Made by a program: the position numbers and the translations under genes
Part shown: in pieces, positions 20,932 to 29,857 of the stretch
Layout: every line of letters begins with the position of its first letter
Numbering within the stretch: the first letter of the stretch is position 1
Notes under the pieces: model-generated
What the model was told of the DNA's origin: nothing
The model's database searches: none
The model's input: only the letters and a program-made list of their open reading frames with translations
Assembly (NCBI RefSeq): GCF_000429185.2
Contig: NZ_AUBJ02000001.1
Location: forward strand, 3,286,001 to 3,350,000
Length of the DNA stretch: 64,000 bases
Direction of reading: 5' to 3'
Origin: Actinoalloteichus caeruleus DSM 43889
Lineage (GTDB): Bacteria; Actinomycetota; Actinomycetes; Mycobacteriales; Pseudonocardiaceae

Positions 20932-22059
20932 TCAGGCCGCCAGCCACCGCATCCGGCGGCCGCCACGATCCGTCGCGGCGAGCACCCTGGCCTCGGGGCG
21001 GCCCTCCGACCAGCGGGTGAGCCCGAGGAGGTGGCCCTGACCTGCGGCCCGGGCGGCACCCGCACCCTCGGCGGAGTCGATCACCGTCAGTAGTCCCGCC
21101 TGAACCGGGTCATGGCTTAGCCACCACAGTGGACGCTGCCGGCCGAGGGTCGCCAGCTCGGTGGCCAGGGCGGTCAGGTGCACGGTCGCGGTCGCTGGTT
21201 CCGCCCACCAGGGATCACTGGTCAGCACCACGGGAACTGCGTCCGGGGGAACCCTGTTGATCGCCGCCGCGATGCCCGCCACCGGATCGCTACTCACCAT
21301 TTCGGGTGGGTTCTTACGCTGCGCGGCGAAACCCAAGGTCATCTTGGCCAACCAGTCGGGTTGGTCGGCCCACACGCACGCCTCCAACCAGGCGACATCC
21401 TCGTCATCGTCGAGGTCCGGCGGCCGCGAATCCACCCCGATCGTGGCGGCGAGCGGCAGCGTCCTGGGCAGGGTGGGGAACCTGGCACCGGGAGCCAGTT
21501 CGAGCGCGCACCGCAGCCGGACCCGTGCGGCGGCGGGACCGGCGGACAGCTCGCCGACCTCCGCCCCCTGGTACCGGTGGTGGTAGTGGTTGACACCGAG
21601 CAGCAGCCCCGCCTCGGCGCCGAGGTGCACCAGCCCCAGCTTCCTCCCGGTCTCGGAGGCGAGCACGGACAGGGCCGGGTAGAGCAGCGCGGACCTGGTG
21701 ATCTCGTTGTGCCGCACCGGGCGGCTGGCCGCCAGCGCGCCGATCCGCTCTGCCCGGGCCAGGACGAACTCCCGGAAGAGCGGCCAGGTCGAGCCGTCGG
21801 GGCCGGAGGTCCCACCGAGGTCCGGGTAGTAACCCGCCAGCGGCAACCACGGCTCGGCGGTCAACAGCCGGTGCGCCGCCGCGAGCAGGGCCTCGGGACG
21901 GGGCTGTTCCGAGGGCAGCCCGGCCACCGTGCGGAGGACCTCGTCGTCGTTGGCGGCGTTCTCGGCGAGAACGGCGTAGAGCGGTGACACCCCCGCGGCC
22001 TGCCGGTGCGCGAAGTCGCGGAAGCTGTCCCGCACGGACCCGAGTCCGGCGTCGTCCAT
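20932..22059 (-). CDS. DUF2332 domain protein
   Basis: A 375-residue protein of the DUF2332 family: SPLYAVLAENAANDDEVL near the N-terminus, RHNEITRSALLYPALSVLA, the LVHLGAEAGLLLGVNHYHHRY block, then GVDSRPPDL and WLEACVWADQ. The family is widespread in actinobacteria and alphaproteobacteria and has no assigned reaction. ATG 22057-22059 follows a GGAGAG ribosome binding site, which fixes the start within a longer open frame. Confidence 0.88.
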   Translation of the reverse strand: MDDAGLGSVRDSFRDFAHRQAAGVSPLYAVLAENAANDDEVLRTVAGLPSEQPRPEALLAAAHRLLTAEPWLPLAGYYPDLGGTSGPDGSTWPLFREFVLARAERIGALAASRPVRHNEITRSALLYPALSVLASETGRKLGLVHLGAEAGLLLGVNHYHHRYQGAEVGELSAGPAAARVRLRCALELAPGARFPTLPRTLPLAATIGVDSRPPDLDDDEDVAWLEACVWADQPDWLAKMTLGFAAQRKNPPEMVSSDPVAGIAAAINRVPPDAVPVVLTSDPWWAEPATATVHLTALATELATLGRQRPLWWLSHDPVQAGLLTVIDSAEGAGAARAAGQGHLLGLTRWSEGRPEARVLAATDRGGRRMRWLAA

Positions 22060-23481
22060 CTGCTCTCCCCACCTCGGTCGGGCGGCCGGGGCGTCGATCG
22101 GGTCACCGGCCGCCGGCGGCGTCGCCGTGATCAGCCGCCGATGGCACCGAGTCTGCCGGGTGCCGACCCGCCCTCGCCGGTCGGTGTGGGCGACCCCACC
22201 GGTACCAGGGTGTCGAACCGGGTCGTCCGACCGCCTCGCCGCGTCGAGGCCGGCCGTCGTCCGAGACGTCCCGGTGGGGGTCGGGGTGCCGGACACGGGA
22301 TCGTTCCCCTCGGGGCGGCCCGGGAGGACGACGCTGACTGGTCCGGGCCGAGGGCCCGGTGGGGTTCGGGGGCCGGCCGGGCGCCCTCCGCGCGCGTCGG
22401 CGAACCGGGAGCGGGAGGGAACGCCCTCCCCGAGAACGAACGTGTGGCACCGGAGGTGGGGTGACGCGGTCCCAGCGGAAAGAAGGGCGGAAACCGTACG
22501 AGCGGTGGTTCGGCCGCGATGCTCTCGCCGGCATGTCGGACCAGCGGGGCGGGCAGCGGTGTCCGGACGGCGGGAGCGCAGGGGGAATGCGCGGATTCCC
22601 ACTCCCCCCGGAATGACGAATCCCGCCTCGTCCCGGTCGACGGGAAGCGAGCGGGCGGCGGTTCCCACTTCCGGGCCACCAGCGCCCGCGGAATGGGGGC
22701 GGTGGTCGGCACGCTTGGCGGCACTCGGAGCAGGCGACCCGAGATGCGCGCGATCGGCCGCGCTCCTCGGGATTTCGCCGTTCGCCGCGTCGGACTCGGA
22801 CTCGGACTCGGACTCGGACTCGGACTCGGACTCGGACTCGGACTCACCGAAATGGTGACCCGGTCCGAGGACATCGTGGTGTGCCGAGGCGCCGGACGAC
22901 ATCCTCCCTGGCAGGACGGGCGCGGGAGCCCGCGGGGCCGACAGGGCGACGAGCGGGGTGGGAGCAGGTGGAAAGCACGACGCGCGACGGTCGAACGTCA
23001 CGTCCCTCCTTTCCACGGAGCCCTCCCTCGGATCCTCGCGGACGAGGAATCGGGCCACCCGAGCGGGGACCGCCGCGACGGCCCCCGTTTCCCTCGGTGG
23101 GGACCCATCCGATCCCGGTATCCCGCACCGCCGAGTGGGACTCCCGCGATCGTGTCATGATCTTTCTCCCGTGTACAGCTCCACTCGCGCTCCGCAGTGA
23201 CCCCGCGGCACCGTTTCCCCACTGTTCGCCGGCAGGGATGAATGCGCTCGCCCGAACAGCGGGCGGTGTGGGATTCACGTGAGGCCATCAGATTCGAGAA
23301 ACGGGTACGGAACGATCGGCCACGCGTTCCGCACCGGCACCACCGGATGTCGGGGCGCCCGGCGTGTGCCGGGGACCCGCGAAGGACCGCCGCTCCCGAG
23401 GTGACCGGGAAACGACATCCGGTGCGACGGAACACCTCGGCGAGCGCGTTCCAGGGGTAGCCAACCACGAAGGGGCGCACC
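22060..23481. other. 1.4-kb region without a recognisable gene
   Basis: No open frame here has homologous-looking sequence, and the composition is less GC-biased at third positions than flanking genes. It contains a hexanucleotide array (22791-22845) followed by a small dyad TCACC-GAAAT-GGTGA, and two dyads of the form GGAAC ... GTTCC (23318-23341 and 23429-23452) upstream of the sigma factor. It may be a regulatory region or decayed DNA. Confidence 0.45.
22791..22845. repeat. Intergenic hexanucleotide array (CGGACT)9
   Basis: Nine perfect tandem copies of CGGACT (22791-22844) plus one base. It lies between the DUF2332 start and the sigma-factor gene, about 640 bp upstream of the latter. All three forward frames stay open across it, so it creates spurious Ser-Glu or Gly-Leu repeat frames. 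Confidence 0.95.
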
Positions 23482-24006
23482 TTGACGTTCGACGAGTTCG
23501 TCGCCCTCCGACTACCACGTCTGCTGAGGTACGCGACGGTCCTCACCTCCGACGCGCACCTGGCCGAGGACGTGGTCCAGGAAGTGCTGCTCCGAGCCCA
23601 GTCCCGATGGAGACGCATCGGACGGCTCGAGGCACCGGAGAGCTACGTGCGGAAGATGATCACCAACGAGTTCCTGTCCTGGCGGCGGAGACGAGCCTCG
23701 GGGGAGGTGGTCACGCCGCCCGACGCGATCGGGACCCTGCGCGAACGGGCCAGTCGCGAGCACGACGACGCCCACGCCCGGTACGACGAGCGCGACGCCA
23801 TGCTCCGCCGCATCGCCCGGCTCCCGAGGAAGCAACGCGCCGCCCTGGTCCTGCGCTACTACGAGCAGCTGCCCGACCGGGAGATCGCCCGGCTGCTGCG
23901 CTGCGGCGTGGGCACCGTGCGCAGCCACGTCTCCCGCGCCCTGAACGGCCTCCGCTCCGAGGCACCAGCACCCGGAACCCGGCCAGCACTCCTGAAGGAG
24001 GCGTGA
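23482..24006 (+). CDS. ECF sigma factor, SigE family (sigma-24 type)
   Basis: A 174-residue ECF sigma factor. Region 2 is TSDAHLAEDVVQEVLLRAQ (residues 22-40) and region 4 is LPRKQRAALVLRYYEQLPDR followed by EIARLLRCGVGTVRSHVSRAL (helix-turn-helix). The start is TTG 23482, supported by a GAAGGGG ribosome binding site eight bases upstream. Its TGA overlaps the ATG of the next gene, so the two are coupled and form a sigma/anti-sigma unit. Confidence 0.9.
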   Translation: MTFDEFVALRLPRLLRYATVLTSDAHLAEDVVQEVLLRAQSRWRRIGRLEAPESYVRKMITNEFLSWRRRRASGEVVTPPDAIGTLRERASREHDDAHARYDERDAMLRRIARLPRKQRAALVLRYYEQLPDREIARLLRCGVGTVRSHVSRALNGLRSEAPAPGTRPALLKEA

Positions 24007-25151
24007 TGAGCTCCGACCACGAACGGTTGATCAGGGAGGCGCTGCTGCGCCAGGCCGACGCCGGTCCGGAACCGGCCGAGGTACTGGCCGGCCTCGAACG
24101 GGCCGGGGAGCGCCGCCGGCGCCGGCGGCGCGGCACGCTCCTCGTCGCCGCCGCGACCGTCACGACCATCGCGGTACCGGTCGCGGTGCTCGCCCTGGCG
24201 GACGGGGAACGGGGACCAGGGGTGGTCGCGGCGCCGGACACGCCTCCCAGCGAGGAACCGCCCGACACGGAGTTCTTGGGAGAGACCGCCTCCCTCGGTT
24301 ACGGACCCACCTGGGTGCCGGAGGGGTTCCTGGAGTACCGGCGGACCTTCGAGAGCACCCCCCCTCCCGAGCCGGTGGAGGGCGAGGGGCCCACCGAGTG
24401 GAGCCACACCCGGTCGTGGACCAGCGGGCCGGTCGAGGAGGCGGCGGTGACGGCGCCGACGGTCACCGTGTGGGTGCTCAAGTACGAGAACCCCCAGACG
24501 AACCACAACCTGGACGACCTGCCCGAGGTCCAGCTGGACGACACGACCACCGCTCACGTCAACGAGGACCAGCGGGGGTACCGCAGTCGCCTCTCGTGGT
24601 TCCCCGCGCCGGACGTGCTCGTCGTGGTCACCGCCTCGTCGATCGAGGATTCCTTCAGGGTGGCGACGGACGTCGCCCGGTCGGTCCGGGCCGACGTCCA
24701 CGTCGAGTTCCCGATGCCGCTGGAACTCGACGGACCGAACCCGGCGCGCTCGGTCTCCCTGGGGGCCGAGCCCGGGGACGAACGGGCATGGTCGGCCCTG
24801 CTGTCCACCGGCGTGCCCGGCGAGGAGGACTACCAGGCGGAGCTGGAGGTCGAGTACCTCCCGGACCGCCCCGAGGTGGACCAGCCCTGGATGCCCGACG
24901 GCGCGCCGCCCCCGGTGGAGACCCCCGTCCTCGGTGGGACGGCGTTCTTCTACGCCCCGCACCACCCGTGGTCCTCCGGTGGCCGACCGGCGTCGCTGGT
25001 CGTCCCGACCGCCGACGGGCGGTGGCTGGTCGTGCGGGACGGCCGGCCCACCGAGGGGAGCTCGGTGACGATGGACGACCTGGTCGACGTCGCCGACAGC
25101 CTCGTCGTGCACCCGGACGTCGACCGGTCGTGGGTGGGCACTCGTCCCTGA
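24006..25151 (+). CDS. Probable membrane-anchored anti-sigma factor
   Basis: A 381-residue protein with a short cytoplasmic N-terminus (about 40 residues, ending in a run of arginines), one membrane helix (TLLVAAATVTTIAVPVAVLAL, about residues 44-64) and a large acidic extracytoplasmic domain of unknown fold. The coupling to the sigma gene (TGATG overlap) and topology suggest an anti-sigma role. No zinc HxxxCxxC motif is present, so the link is by context only. Confidence 0.65.
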   Translation: MSSDHERLIREALLRQADAGPEPAEVLAGLERAGERRRRRRRGTLLVAAATVTTIAVPVAVLALADGERGPGVVAAPDTPPSEEPPDTEFLGETASLGYGPTWVPEGFLEYRRTFESTPPPEPVEGEGPTEWSHTRSWTSGPVEEAAVTAPTVTVWVLKYENPQTNHNLDDLPEVQLDDTTTAHVNEDQRGYRSRLSWFPAPDVLVVVTASSIEDSFRVATDVARSVRADVHVEFPMPLELDGPNPARSVSLGAEPGDERAWSALLSTGVPGEEDYQAELEVEYLPDRPEVDQPWMPDGAPPPVETPVLGGTAFFYAPHHPWSSGGRPASLVVPTADGRWLVVRDGRPTEGSSVTMDDLVDVADSLVVHPDVDRSWVGTRP

Positions 25152-25186
25152 GCCCACCGGGACGGCGGTGAGGGGTCGTCGGCCCG

Positions 25187-25203
25187 GGCCGCGAGGCGCG
25201 GCC
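25187..25203. terminator. Hairpin after the sigma/anti-sigma operon
   Basis: A perfect 7-bp stem GGCCGCG / CGCGGCC with a 3-base loop, 36 bases after the anti-sigma stop codon. No U-tract. Confidence 0.45.
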
Positions 25204-25245
25204 GTCGTCGCTGCTGGCACCCGGCCACCCCCCTATGCTCGCGGG

Positions 25246-25905
25246 GTGGTGCGGGTGCTGGCGGTCGCCGACGGGGTCGTGGAGAAGCTGTGGACCGAGC
25301 AGGTCCGGGCCTACGACGTCGCGCTGGTCCTCGGCGCCGGTGACCTGCCCTTCGACTACCTCGAGTACCTGAGCACCGAGCTCGGCGTGCCCTGCGTCTT
25401 CGTCCCCGGCAACCACGACCAGGACCTCGGCGGTTACACGAAGGTGCGGGGGATGTGGACCAGAGGGGGCATGCCGGTCTCCTGGCCCGGCCCCGCCGGA
25501 GCGGTCAACGCCGACGGCCGGGTGGTCGACGTCGCGGGCCTCCGGATCGCGGGCCTCGGCGGCTGCCTCCGCTACCGCGAGGGCGCGAACCAGTGGACCG
25601 AACGCGAGCAGGCCCGGCGGGGACGGCGGGTGTGCCGCCGGGCGGCGGCGCGGCGCTGGCGGGACGGCAGGGGGGTGGACGTGCTGCTGACGCACGCGCC
25701 CCCGTTCGGGTGCGGCGACCTCGACGACCCGCCCCACCGCGGCTTCCGCTGCCTGCATGACGTGGTGCGCCGCCTCCGGCCGCCGCTGCTGGTCCACGGC
25801 CATATCCATCCGGAGTACGGACCCCGCGCGCGCGAGGGCCATCTGGGTAACACTCTGCTGGTCAACGCCGCTTATCACCGTGTAGTCGAGATTCCCGTTC
25901 CATAG
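25246..25905 (+). CDS. Metallophosphoesterase family protein
   Basis: A 219-residue calcineurin-like phosphoesterase with GAGDLPFDYL, PGNHDQD, LLTHAPPFG and VHGHIH. The first motif (DxH in most members) reads VADGVVE, so the metal-binding His is replaced; this variant occurs in actinobacterial relatives. GTG 25246 lies six bases after a TATGCT -10 box (25234-25239), which suggests a leaderless transcript. It is followed 18 bp later by the ParB-like gene, probably cotranscribed. Confidence 0.83.
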   Translation: MVRVLAVADGVVEKLWTEQVRAYDVALVLGAGDLPFDYLEYLSTELGVPCVFVPGNHDQDLGGYTKVRGMWTRGGMPVSWPGPAGAVNADGRVVDVAGLRIAGLGGCLRYREGANQWTEREQARRGRRVCRRAAARRWRDGRGVDVLLTHAPPFGCGDLDDPPHRGFRCLHDVVRRLRPPLLVHGHIHPEYGPRAREGHLGNTLLVNAAYHRVVEIPVP

Positions 25906-25923
25906 CCACCCCGGAGGTGGAAC

Positions 25924-26769
25924 GTGCGCCGTGACACCGGCTTCCCCCACGCGGACGCCGAGAACGACTTCCTCCGCTCCCGGCGCCAACAGGTGCTGGC
26001 CCGGCTCTCGGCCTGGCTGCGACGAGAGCCGGACGACGTCAACATCATGCTGCCGTTCACCGAGGTCGTCGAAGCCCTCGGCCAGGTGGGCGAGCGGAGG
26101 CTGGGGTTGCGCGTCATCCGCTTGGACACCGTGGTCGGCAGCGTGGACCGGACCAGGGACTTCGACCGCCGGTTCCGCCCGACCTCGACCAGGGTGCGGG
26201 AGCGGTGGGAGCGGCTGGCGCGGGCGCAACGGCGGGGTGAGGCCGTCCCGCCCATCGCCGTCTACCGGATCGGGGACCTGCACTTCGTCCAGGACGGCCA
26301 CCACCGGGTCTCGGTGGCGATCGCGCACCACAACGACACGATCGACGCCTACGTCACGGAGATCATCACCAAGATCGACGCGGCGGGGATCCGTTTCCGG
26401 GGCGACCTGATGGTCAAGGCGGACCGCCGGCTGTTCCTGGAACGGGTCCCCCTGCCAGGGGAGGCGCGCGCGGCGGTCGTGCTGACGGACGCCTGGGAGT
26501 ACACGGAGCTCAGCGAGACCGTGGAGGCCTGGGGCTTCCGGCTCATGCAGGACGAGGGCACGTTCCTGGACCGCACCACGATCGCCCGGCGCTGGTACCA
26601 CGAGGAGTTCCGCCCGGTGGTGCGGCTGCTCCGCTCGGCCGAGTTGATCGCGGACCGCACCGAGGCGGAGGCGTACCTCCGCGTGGGTTGCGAGCGGTAC
26701 CGGCTGATGCGGACGCACCGCTGGGACGACGAGATCATCGAAGCGGTACGACGCGGTCCCCGGCGCTGA
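25924..26769 (+). CDS. ParB/sulfiredoxin-fold protein
   Basis: A 281-residue protein carrying the ParB/Srx catalytic-like segment: PPIAVYRIGDLHFVQDGHHRVSVAIAH (key element DGHHRVS). Actinobacterial genes of this type are annotated as chromosome partitioning ParB, but there is no helix-turn-helix DNA-binding region or parS context, so that role is not supported. GTG 25924 has a good ribosome binding site (GGAGGTGG). Confidence 0.7.
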   Translation: MRRDTGFPHADAENDFLRSRRQQVLARLSAWLRREPDDVNIMLPFTEVVEALGQVGERRLGLRVIRLDTVVGSVDRTRDFDRRFRPTSTRVRERWERLARAQRRGEAVPPIAVYRIGDLHFVQDGHHRVSVAIAHHNDTIDAYVTEIITKIDAAGIRFRGDLMVKADRRLFLERVPLPGEARAAVVLTDAWEYTELSETVEAWGFRLMQDEGTFLDRTTIARRWYHEEFRPVVRLLRSAELIADRTEAEAYLRVGCERYRLMRTHRWDDEIIEAVRRGPRR

Positions 26770-26781
26770 CCAGGGGGTCGG

Positions 26782-26796
26782 CGCCGGGGACCGGCG
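26782..26796. terminator. Short hairpin between convergent genes
   Basis: A 6-bp stem CGCCGG / CCGGCG with a 3-base loop, in the 34-bp gap between the ParB-like stop and the sugC stop. Confidence 0.35.
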
Positions 26797-26803
26797 GGGT
26801 GCG

Positions 26804-27982
26804 TCATGCCTCCAGGGTCAGGTTCCTGCCCGTGGAGGGGTCGAAGAGCTGGACCTTGCCCAGGTCGAACCACACCTCGTGGTGGTCGCCCTCGCGCACC
26901 GGCGAGACCGCCGAGAGCCGGGTCACCAGCTGGCCCTCACTGGCGGGGACGTCCGAGCTGCCCGAGTCGGCGGCGAGTTCCTCCAGTTCGGCGGAGCGGG
27001 CCTTCTCGTCGAGCGCGTAGTAGACGTACTTGTCCGACCCCATCGACTCCACCACGTCGACCAGGCCGGTGAAGACGTCTCCCTCGGCGCGCATCCGGTC
27101 GTCGACCAGGCTGGCGTCCTCGAAGTGCTCGGGCCGGATGCCGAGGATGACCTCGCGGGGCGCGTCCGCCCGCTCCATCGCACGCCGCAGCCGGTCGGTG
27201 AGCCGGATCTCGCCGAGCGCGGTGGCGAGCCCGCCGTCCGCGACGGCGGCGGGGACGAAGTTCATCGCGGGCGAGCCGATGAACCCGGCCACGAACAGGT
27301 TCGCGGGGTGCTCGTAGAGGTGCTGGGGAGCGCCGATCTGCTGGACCACTCCCCCGCGCATGACCACGACCCGGTCACCGAGGGTCATCGCCTCGGTCTG
27401 GTCGTGGGTGACGTACACCGTGGTGGTGCCGAGCTGCTTCTGGAGCCGCGACACCGAGGTGCGCATCTGGACCCGCAGCTTGGCGTCGAGGTTCGACAGC
27501 GGCTCGTCCATGAGGAAGGCCTTCGGGTTCCGCACGATCGCCCGCCCCATCGCGACCCGCTGCCGCTGACCACCGGAGAGGTTCGACGGCCGCCGGTCCA
27601 GGTGCTGGGTGAGGTCGAGGATCCTCGCGGCCTCGTTCACCTTGCGGTCGATCGTGGCGGTGTCCAGCTTGGCCAGCCGGAGGGGGAAGGCCATGTTCTC
27701 CCGGACGCTGAGGTGCGGGTAGAGCGCGTAGGACTGGAACACCATGGCGATGTCGCGGTCCTTGGGAGCCCGGTCGTTGACCACCGTCCCGTCGATGCGC
27801 AGCTCACCGGAGGTGATGTCCTCCAGGCCGGCGATCATGTTCAGCGTGGTGGACTTCCCACAGCCCGACGGGCCCACCAGGATGATGAACTCGCCGTCGG
27901 CGATCTCGATGTTGACCTCCTGGACGGCGAGGGCGCCGTCCGGGTAGCGCTTGGTCACCCGGTCCAAGACGATGTCTGACAT
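26804..27982 (-). CDS. sugC: Sugar ABC transporter ATPase SugC
   Basis: A 392-residue ATP-binding subunit of the MalK/UgpC class. Walker A GPSGCGKST (residues 37-45), signature LSGGQRQRVAMGRA, Walker B AFLMDEPLSNLD, and the switch His in YVTHDQTEAM are intact; a C-terminal regulatory OB-type domain of about 150 residues follows. It is the last gene of the lpqY-sugABC operon; ATG 27980-27982 has a GAGG ribosome binding site located after the sugB stop codon. In mycobacteria SugC powers uptake of trehalose released from the cell envelope. Confidence 0.93.
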   Translation of the reverse strand: MSDIVLDRVTKRYPDGALAVQEVNIEIADGEFIILVGPSGCGKSTTLNMIAGLEDITSGELRIDGTVVNDRAPKDRDIAMVFQSYALYPHLSVRENMAFPLRLAKLDTATIDRKVNEAARILDLTQHLDRRPSNLSGGQRQRVAMGRAIVRNPKAFLMDEPLSNLDAKLRVQMRTSVSRLQKQLGTTTVYVTHDQTEAMTLGDRVVVMRGGVVQQIGAPQHLYEHPANLFVAGFIGSPAMNFVPAAVADGGLATALGEIRLTDRLRRAMERADAPREVILGIRPEHFEDASLVDDRMRAEGDVFTGLVDVVESMGSDKYVYYALDEKARSAELEELAADSGSSDVPASEGQLVTRLSAVSPVREGDHHEVWFDLGKVQLFDPSTGRNLTLEA

Positions 27983-27989
27983 TGTCACC

Positions 27990-28835
27990 TCATCCCTTGA
28001 CAGCGCCGGAGGTCAGGCCCGCGACGATGCGGCGCTGGAAGAACAACACGGCCACGATGATCGGCACCGTGATGACCACGGCCGCCGCGGAGATGGACCC
28101 GGTCGGGTCCTGGAACTGCGAGTCACCGGTGAAGAACGACAGCGCCACCGGGACGGTGCGTGACCGCTCGGTCGAGGTCAGGGTGAGCGCGAACAGGAAG
28201 TCGTTCCAGCAGAAGATGAACACCAGGATCGCGGTGGTGAAGACGCCGGGCGCGGCCAGCGGAGCGATGACCTTCAGGAAGGCCTGGCCGGGCGTGGCGC
28301 CGTCCATCTTCGCCGCCTTCTCCAGCTCCCAGGGGATCTCCCGGAAGAAGGCCGACAGCGTGTAGATCGCCAGCGGCAGCGAGAAGGTGATGTAGGGCAG
28401 GATCAGCCCCGGCCAGGTGTCGAACAGGCCGAGGGTCCGCTCGATCTCGAACAGGGGCGAGACCAGCGAGATCTGGGGGAACATCGCGATGAGCAGGGAC
28501 ACCCCGACGAGCAGCCGCTTCCCAGGGAACTGGAGGCGGGCGATCGCGTAGGCCGCCATCGTGCCGAGGACGACGGCGATCGCGGTCGCGATCAGGGCGA
28601 TGCCGATCGAGTTCAGCAACGCCCGCAGGAACTCGGTGGTCGACAGGATCGACCGGTAGTTCTCGAGCGTCCACTCCCTCGGGATGAAGTTCCCGTCGTT
28701 GAGGGTGGCGGGTGTCTTGAACGACAACGACATGATCCACAGCACCGGAACGAGGGCGTAGACCACCACCAGGGTGTTCAGCAGGCTCCACCTGAGCTTG
28801 CGTGCCCGGGTGTCGGTGCCTCCGAACGCGGCCAT
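27990..28835 (-). CDS. sugB: Sugar ABC transporter permease SugB
   Basis: A 281-residue inner-membrane permease of the MalG class with six predicted helices and the EAA loop [20 protein letters not shown] (key element EAAxxDGA) that contacts the ATPase. Its ATG overlaps the sugA stop in a TGATG arrangement, so the two are translationally coupled. With SugA it forms the trehalose/disaccharide channel. Confidence 0.93.
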   Translation of the reverse strand: MAAFGGTDTRARKLRWSLLNTLVVVYALVPVLWIMSLSFKTPATLNDGNFIPREWTLENYRSILSTTEFLRALLNSIGIALIATAIAVVLGTMAAYAIARLQFPGKRLLVGVSLLIAMFPQISLVSPLFEIERTLGLFDTWPGLILPYITFSLPLAIYTLSAFFREIPWELEKAAKMDGATPGQAFLKVIAPLAAPGVFTTAILVFIFCWNDFLFALTLTSTERSRTVPVALSFFTGDSQFQDPTGSISAAAVVITVPIIVAVLFFQRRIVAGLTSGAVKG

Positions 28836-29857
28836 CAGCGCCTCCCCTCGGTGTCACTGCCCGGTGCGGCGGTGCCGAAGAGCTTCACGAAGACGAACGC
28901 GATCAGGGCCACCGACAGGAAGATCAACACCGACATGGTGGAGCCGATCCCCAGGTTGAGCGCCTGGATCAGGTTCGTGTTCGCGAGGATCGACACCGAG
29001 GAGGTGTCCTGTGCTCCCGAGGTCAGCACGTAGATGTTGTCGAAGATGCGGAACGCGTCGAGCGTCCGGAACAGCAGGGCCACCAGGATCGCCGGCTTCA
29101 TCACCGGGACCATGACCTTGATGAACCGCTGCCACGGGCCGGCCCCGTCCATGGACGCGGCCTTGAGCAGGTCGTCCGGTACGAGCGCCAGGCCGGCCAT
29201 CAGCAGCAGGGCCATGAAGGGCGTCGTCTTCCAGACCTCGGCCAGCGTGATGATCGCCAGGGCGCTGGCCTGGTCGGTGAGCGGAGCGGAGCCGGGGGCG
29301 AACAGGTTGGCGAGGTACCCGGTGTCGGGGGTCCAGGCGTACCGCCAGGAGAAGGCGGCGACGACGGTGACGATCCCGTAGGGCACCAGCGCCGAGGTCC
29401 GCACCAGTCCTCGACCCACGATCGTCCGGTGCATGATCAGCGCGAGCGCCATGCCCAGCACCAGCTCGATCGCGACCGAGACGACGGTGATCAGCAGGGT
29501 CACCCCGAACGAAGTCCACCAGTAGCTGCTGGTGAGCACCTCGACGTAGTTGGCGAGGCCCACGAACTCCTGGTCAGCCGGGAACCGGAGGTCGTAGCGC
29601 TGGAGCGACAGCCAGACGGAGTAGATGATCGGCCAGCCGGTGACCGCGATCATGACGAGCGCGGCGGGAGCGCACAGCAGCAGGGCCAGGCGGCGCTCCG
29701 ACCGCTGTCCCTCGGTGAGCGTCCGGCGCCCCGACCGGGTGCCACCGGTCCGCCCACCGCGTCCCGACCCGCCCGCCGGGCTCGGGCCCGGCTCGGCGGT
29801 CCCGTCCGCCGGGGAGCCGGGGGCCGCCTGGTCCTCGGAGAGGCGTTCCCCGCTCAT
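28835..29857 (-). CDS. sugA: Sugar ABC transporter permease SugA
   Basis: A 340-residue permease of the MalF class. A 50-residue Pro/Gly/Arg-rich cytoplasmic N-terminus precedes six helices, and the EAA-type loop reads [16 protein letters not shown]. Start ATG overlaps the lpqY TGA (ATGA). The operon layout lpqY-sugA-sugB-sugC is identical to mycobacteria. Confidence 0.92.
   Translation of the reverse strand: MSGERLSEDQAAPGSPADGTAEPGPSPAGGSGRGGRTGGTRSGRRTLTEGQRSERRLALLLCAPAALVMIAVTGWPIIYSVWLSLQRYDLRFPADQEFVGLANYVEVLTSSYWWTSFGVTLLITVVSVAIELVLGMALALIMHRTIVGRGLVRTSALVPYGIVTVVAAFSWRYAWTPDTGYLANLFAPGSAPLTDQASALAIITLAEVWKTTPFMALLLMAGLALVPDDLLKAASMDGAGPWQRFIKVMVPVMKPAILVALLFRTLDAFRIFDNIYVLTSGAQDTSSVSILANTNLIQALNLGIGSTMSVLIFLSVALIAFVFVKLFGTAAPGSDTEGRR

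Noticed and set aside
22519-23160. Frames with Gly-Leu or Ser-Glu repeats across the (CGGACT)9 array
   Set aside because: The repeat keeps several frames open at once and the flanks show no coding bias or homology-like pattern; only the repeat itself was kept.
23318-23341. GGAAC...GTT as an ECF promoter for the sigma operon
   Set aside because: The spacer is only about 12 bases; ECF promoters need about 16-18, so it is reported as a dyad instead.
25924-26769. Chromosome partitioning ParB function
   Set aside because: Only the ParB/Srx-type fold segment is seen; no helix-turn-helix, parA or parS site is near.
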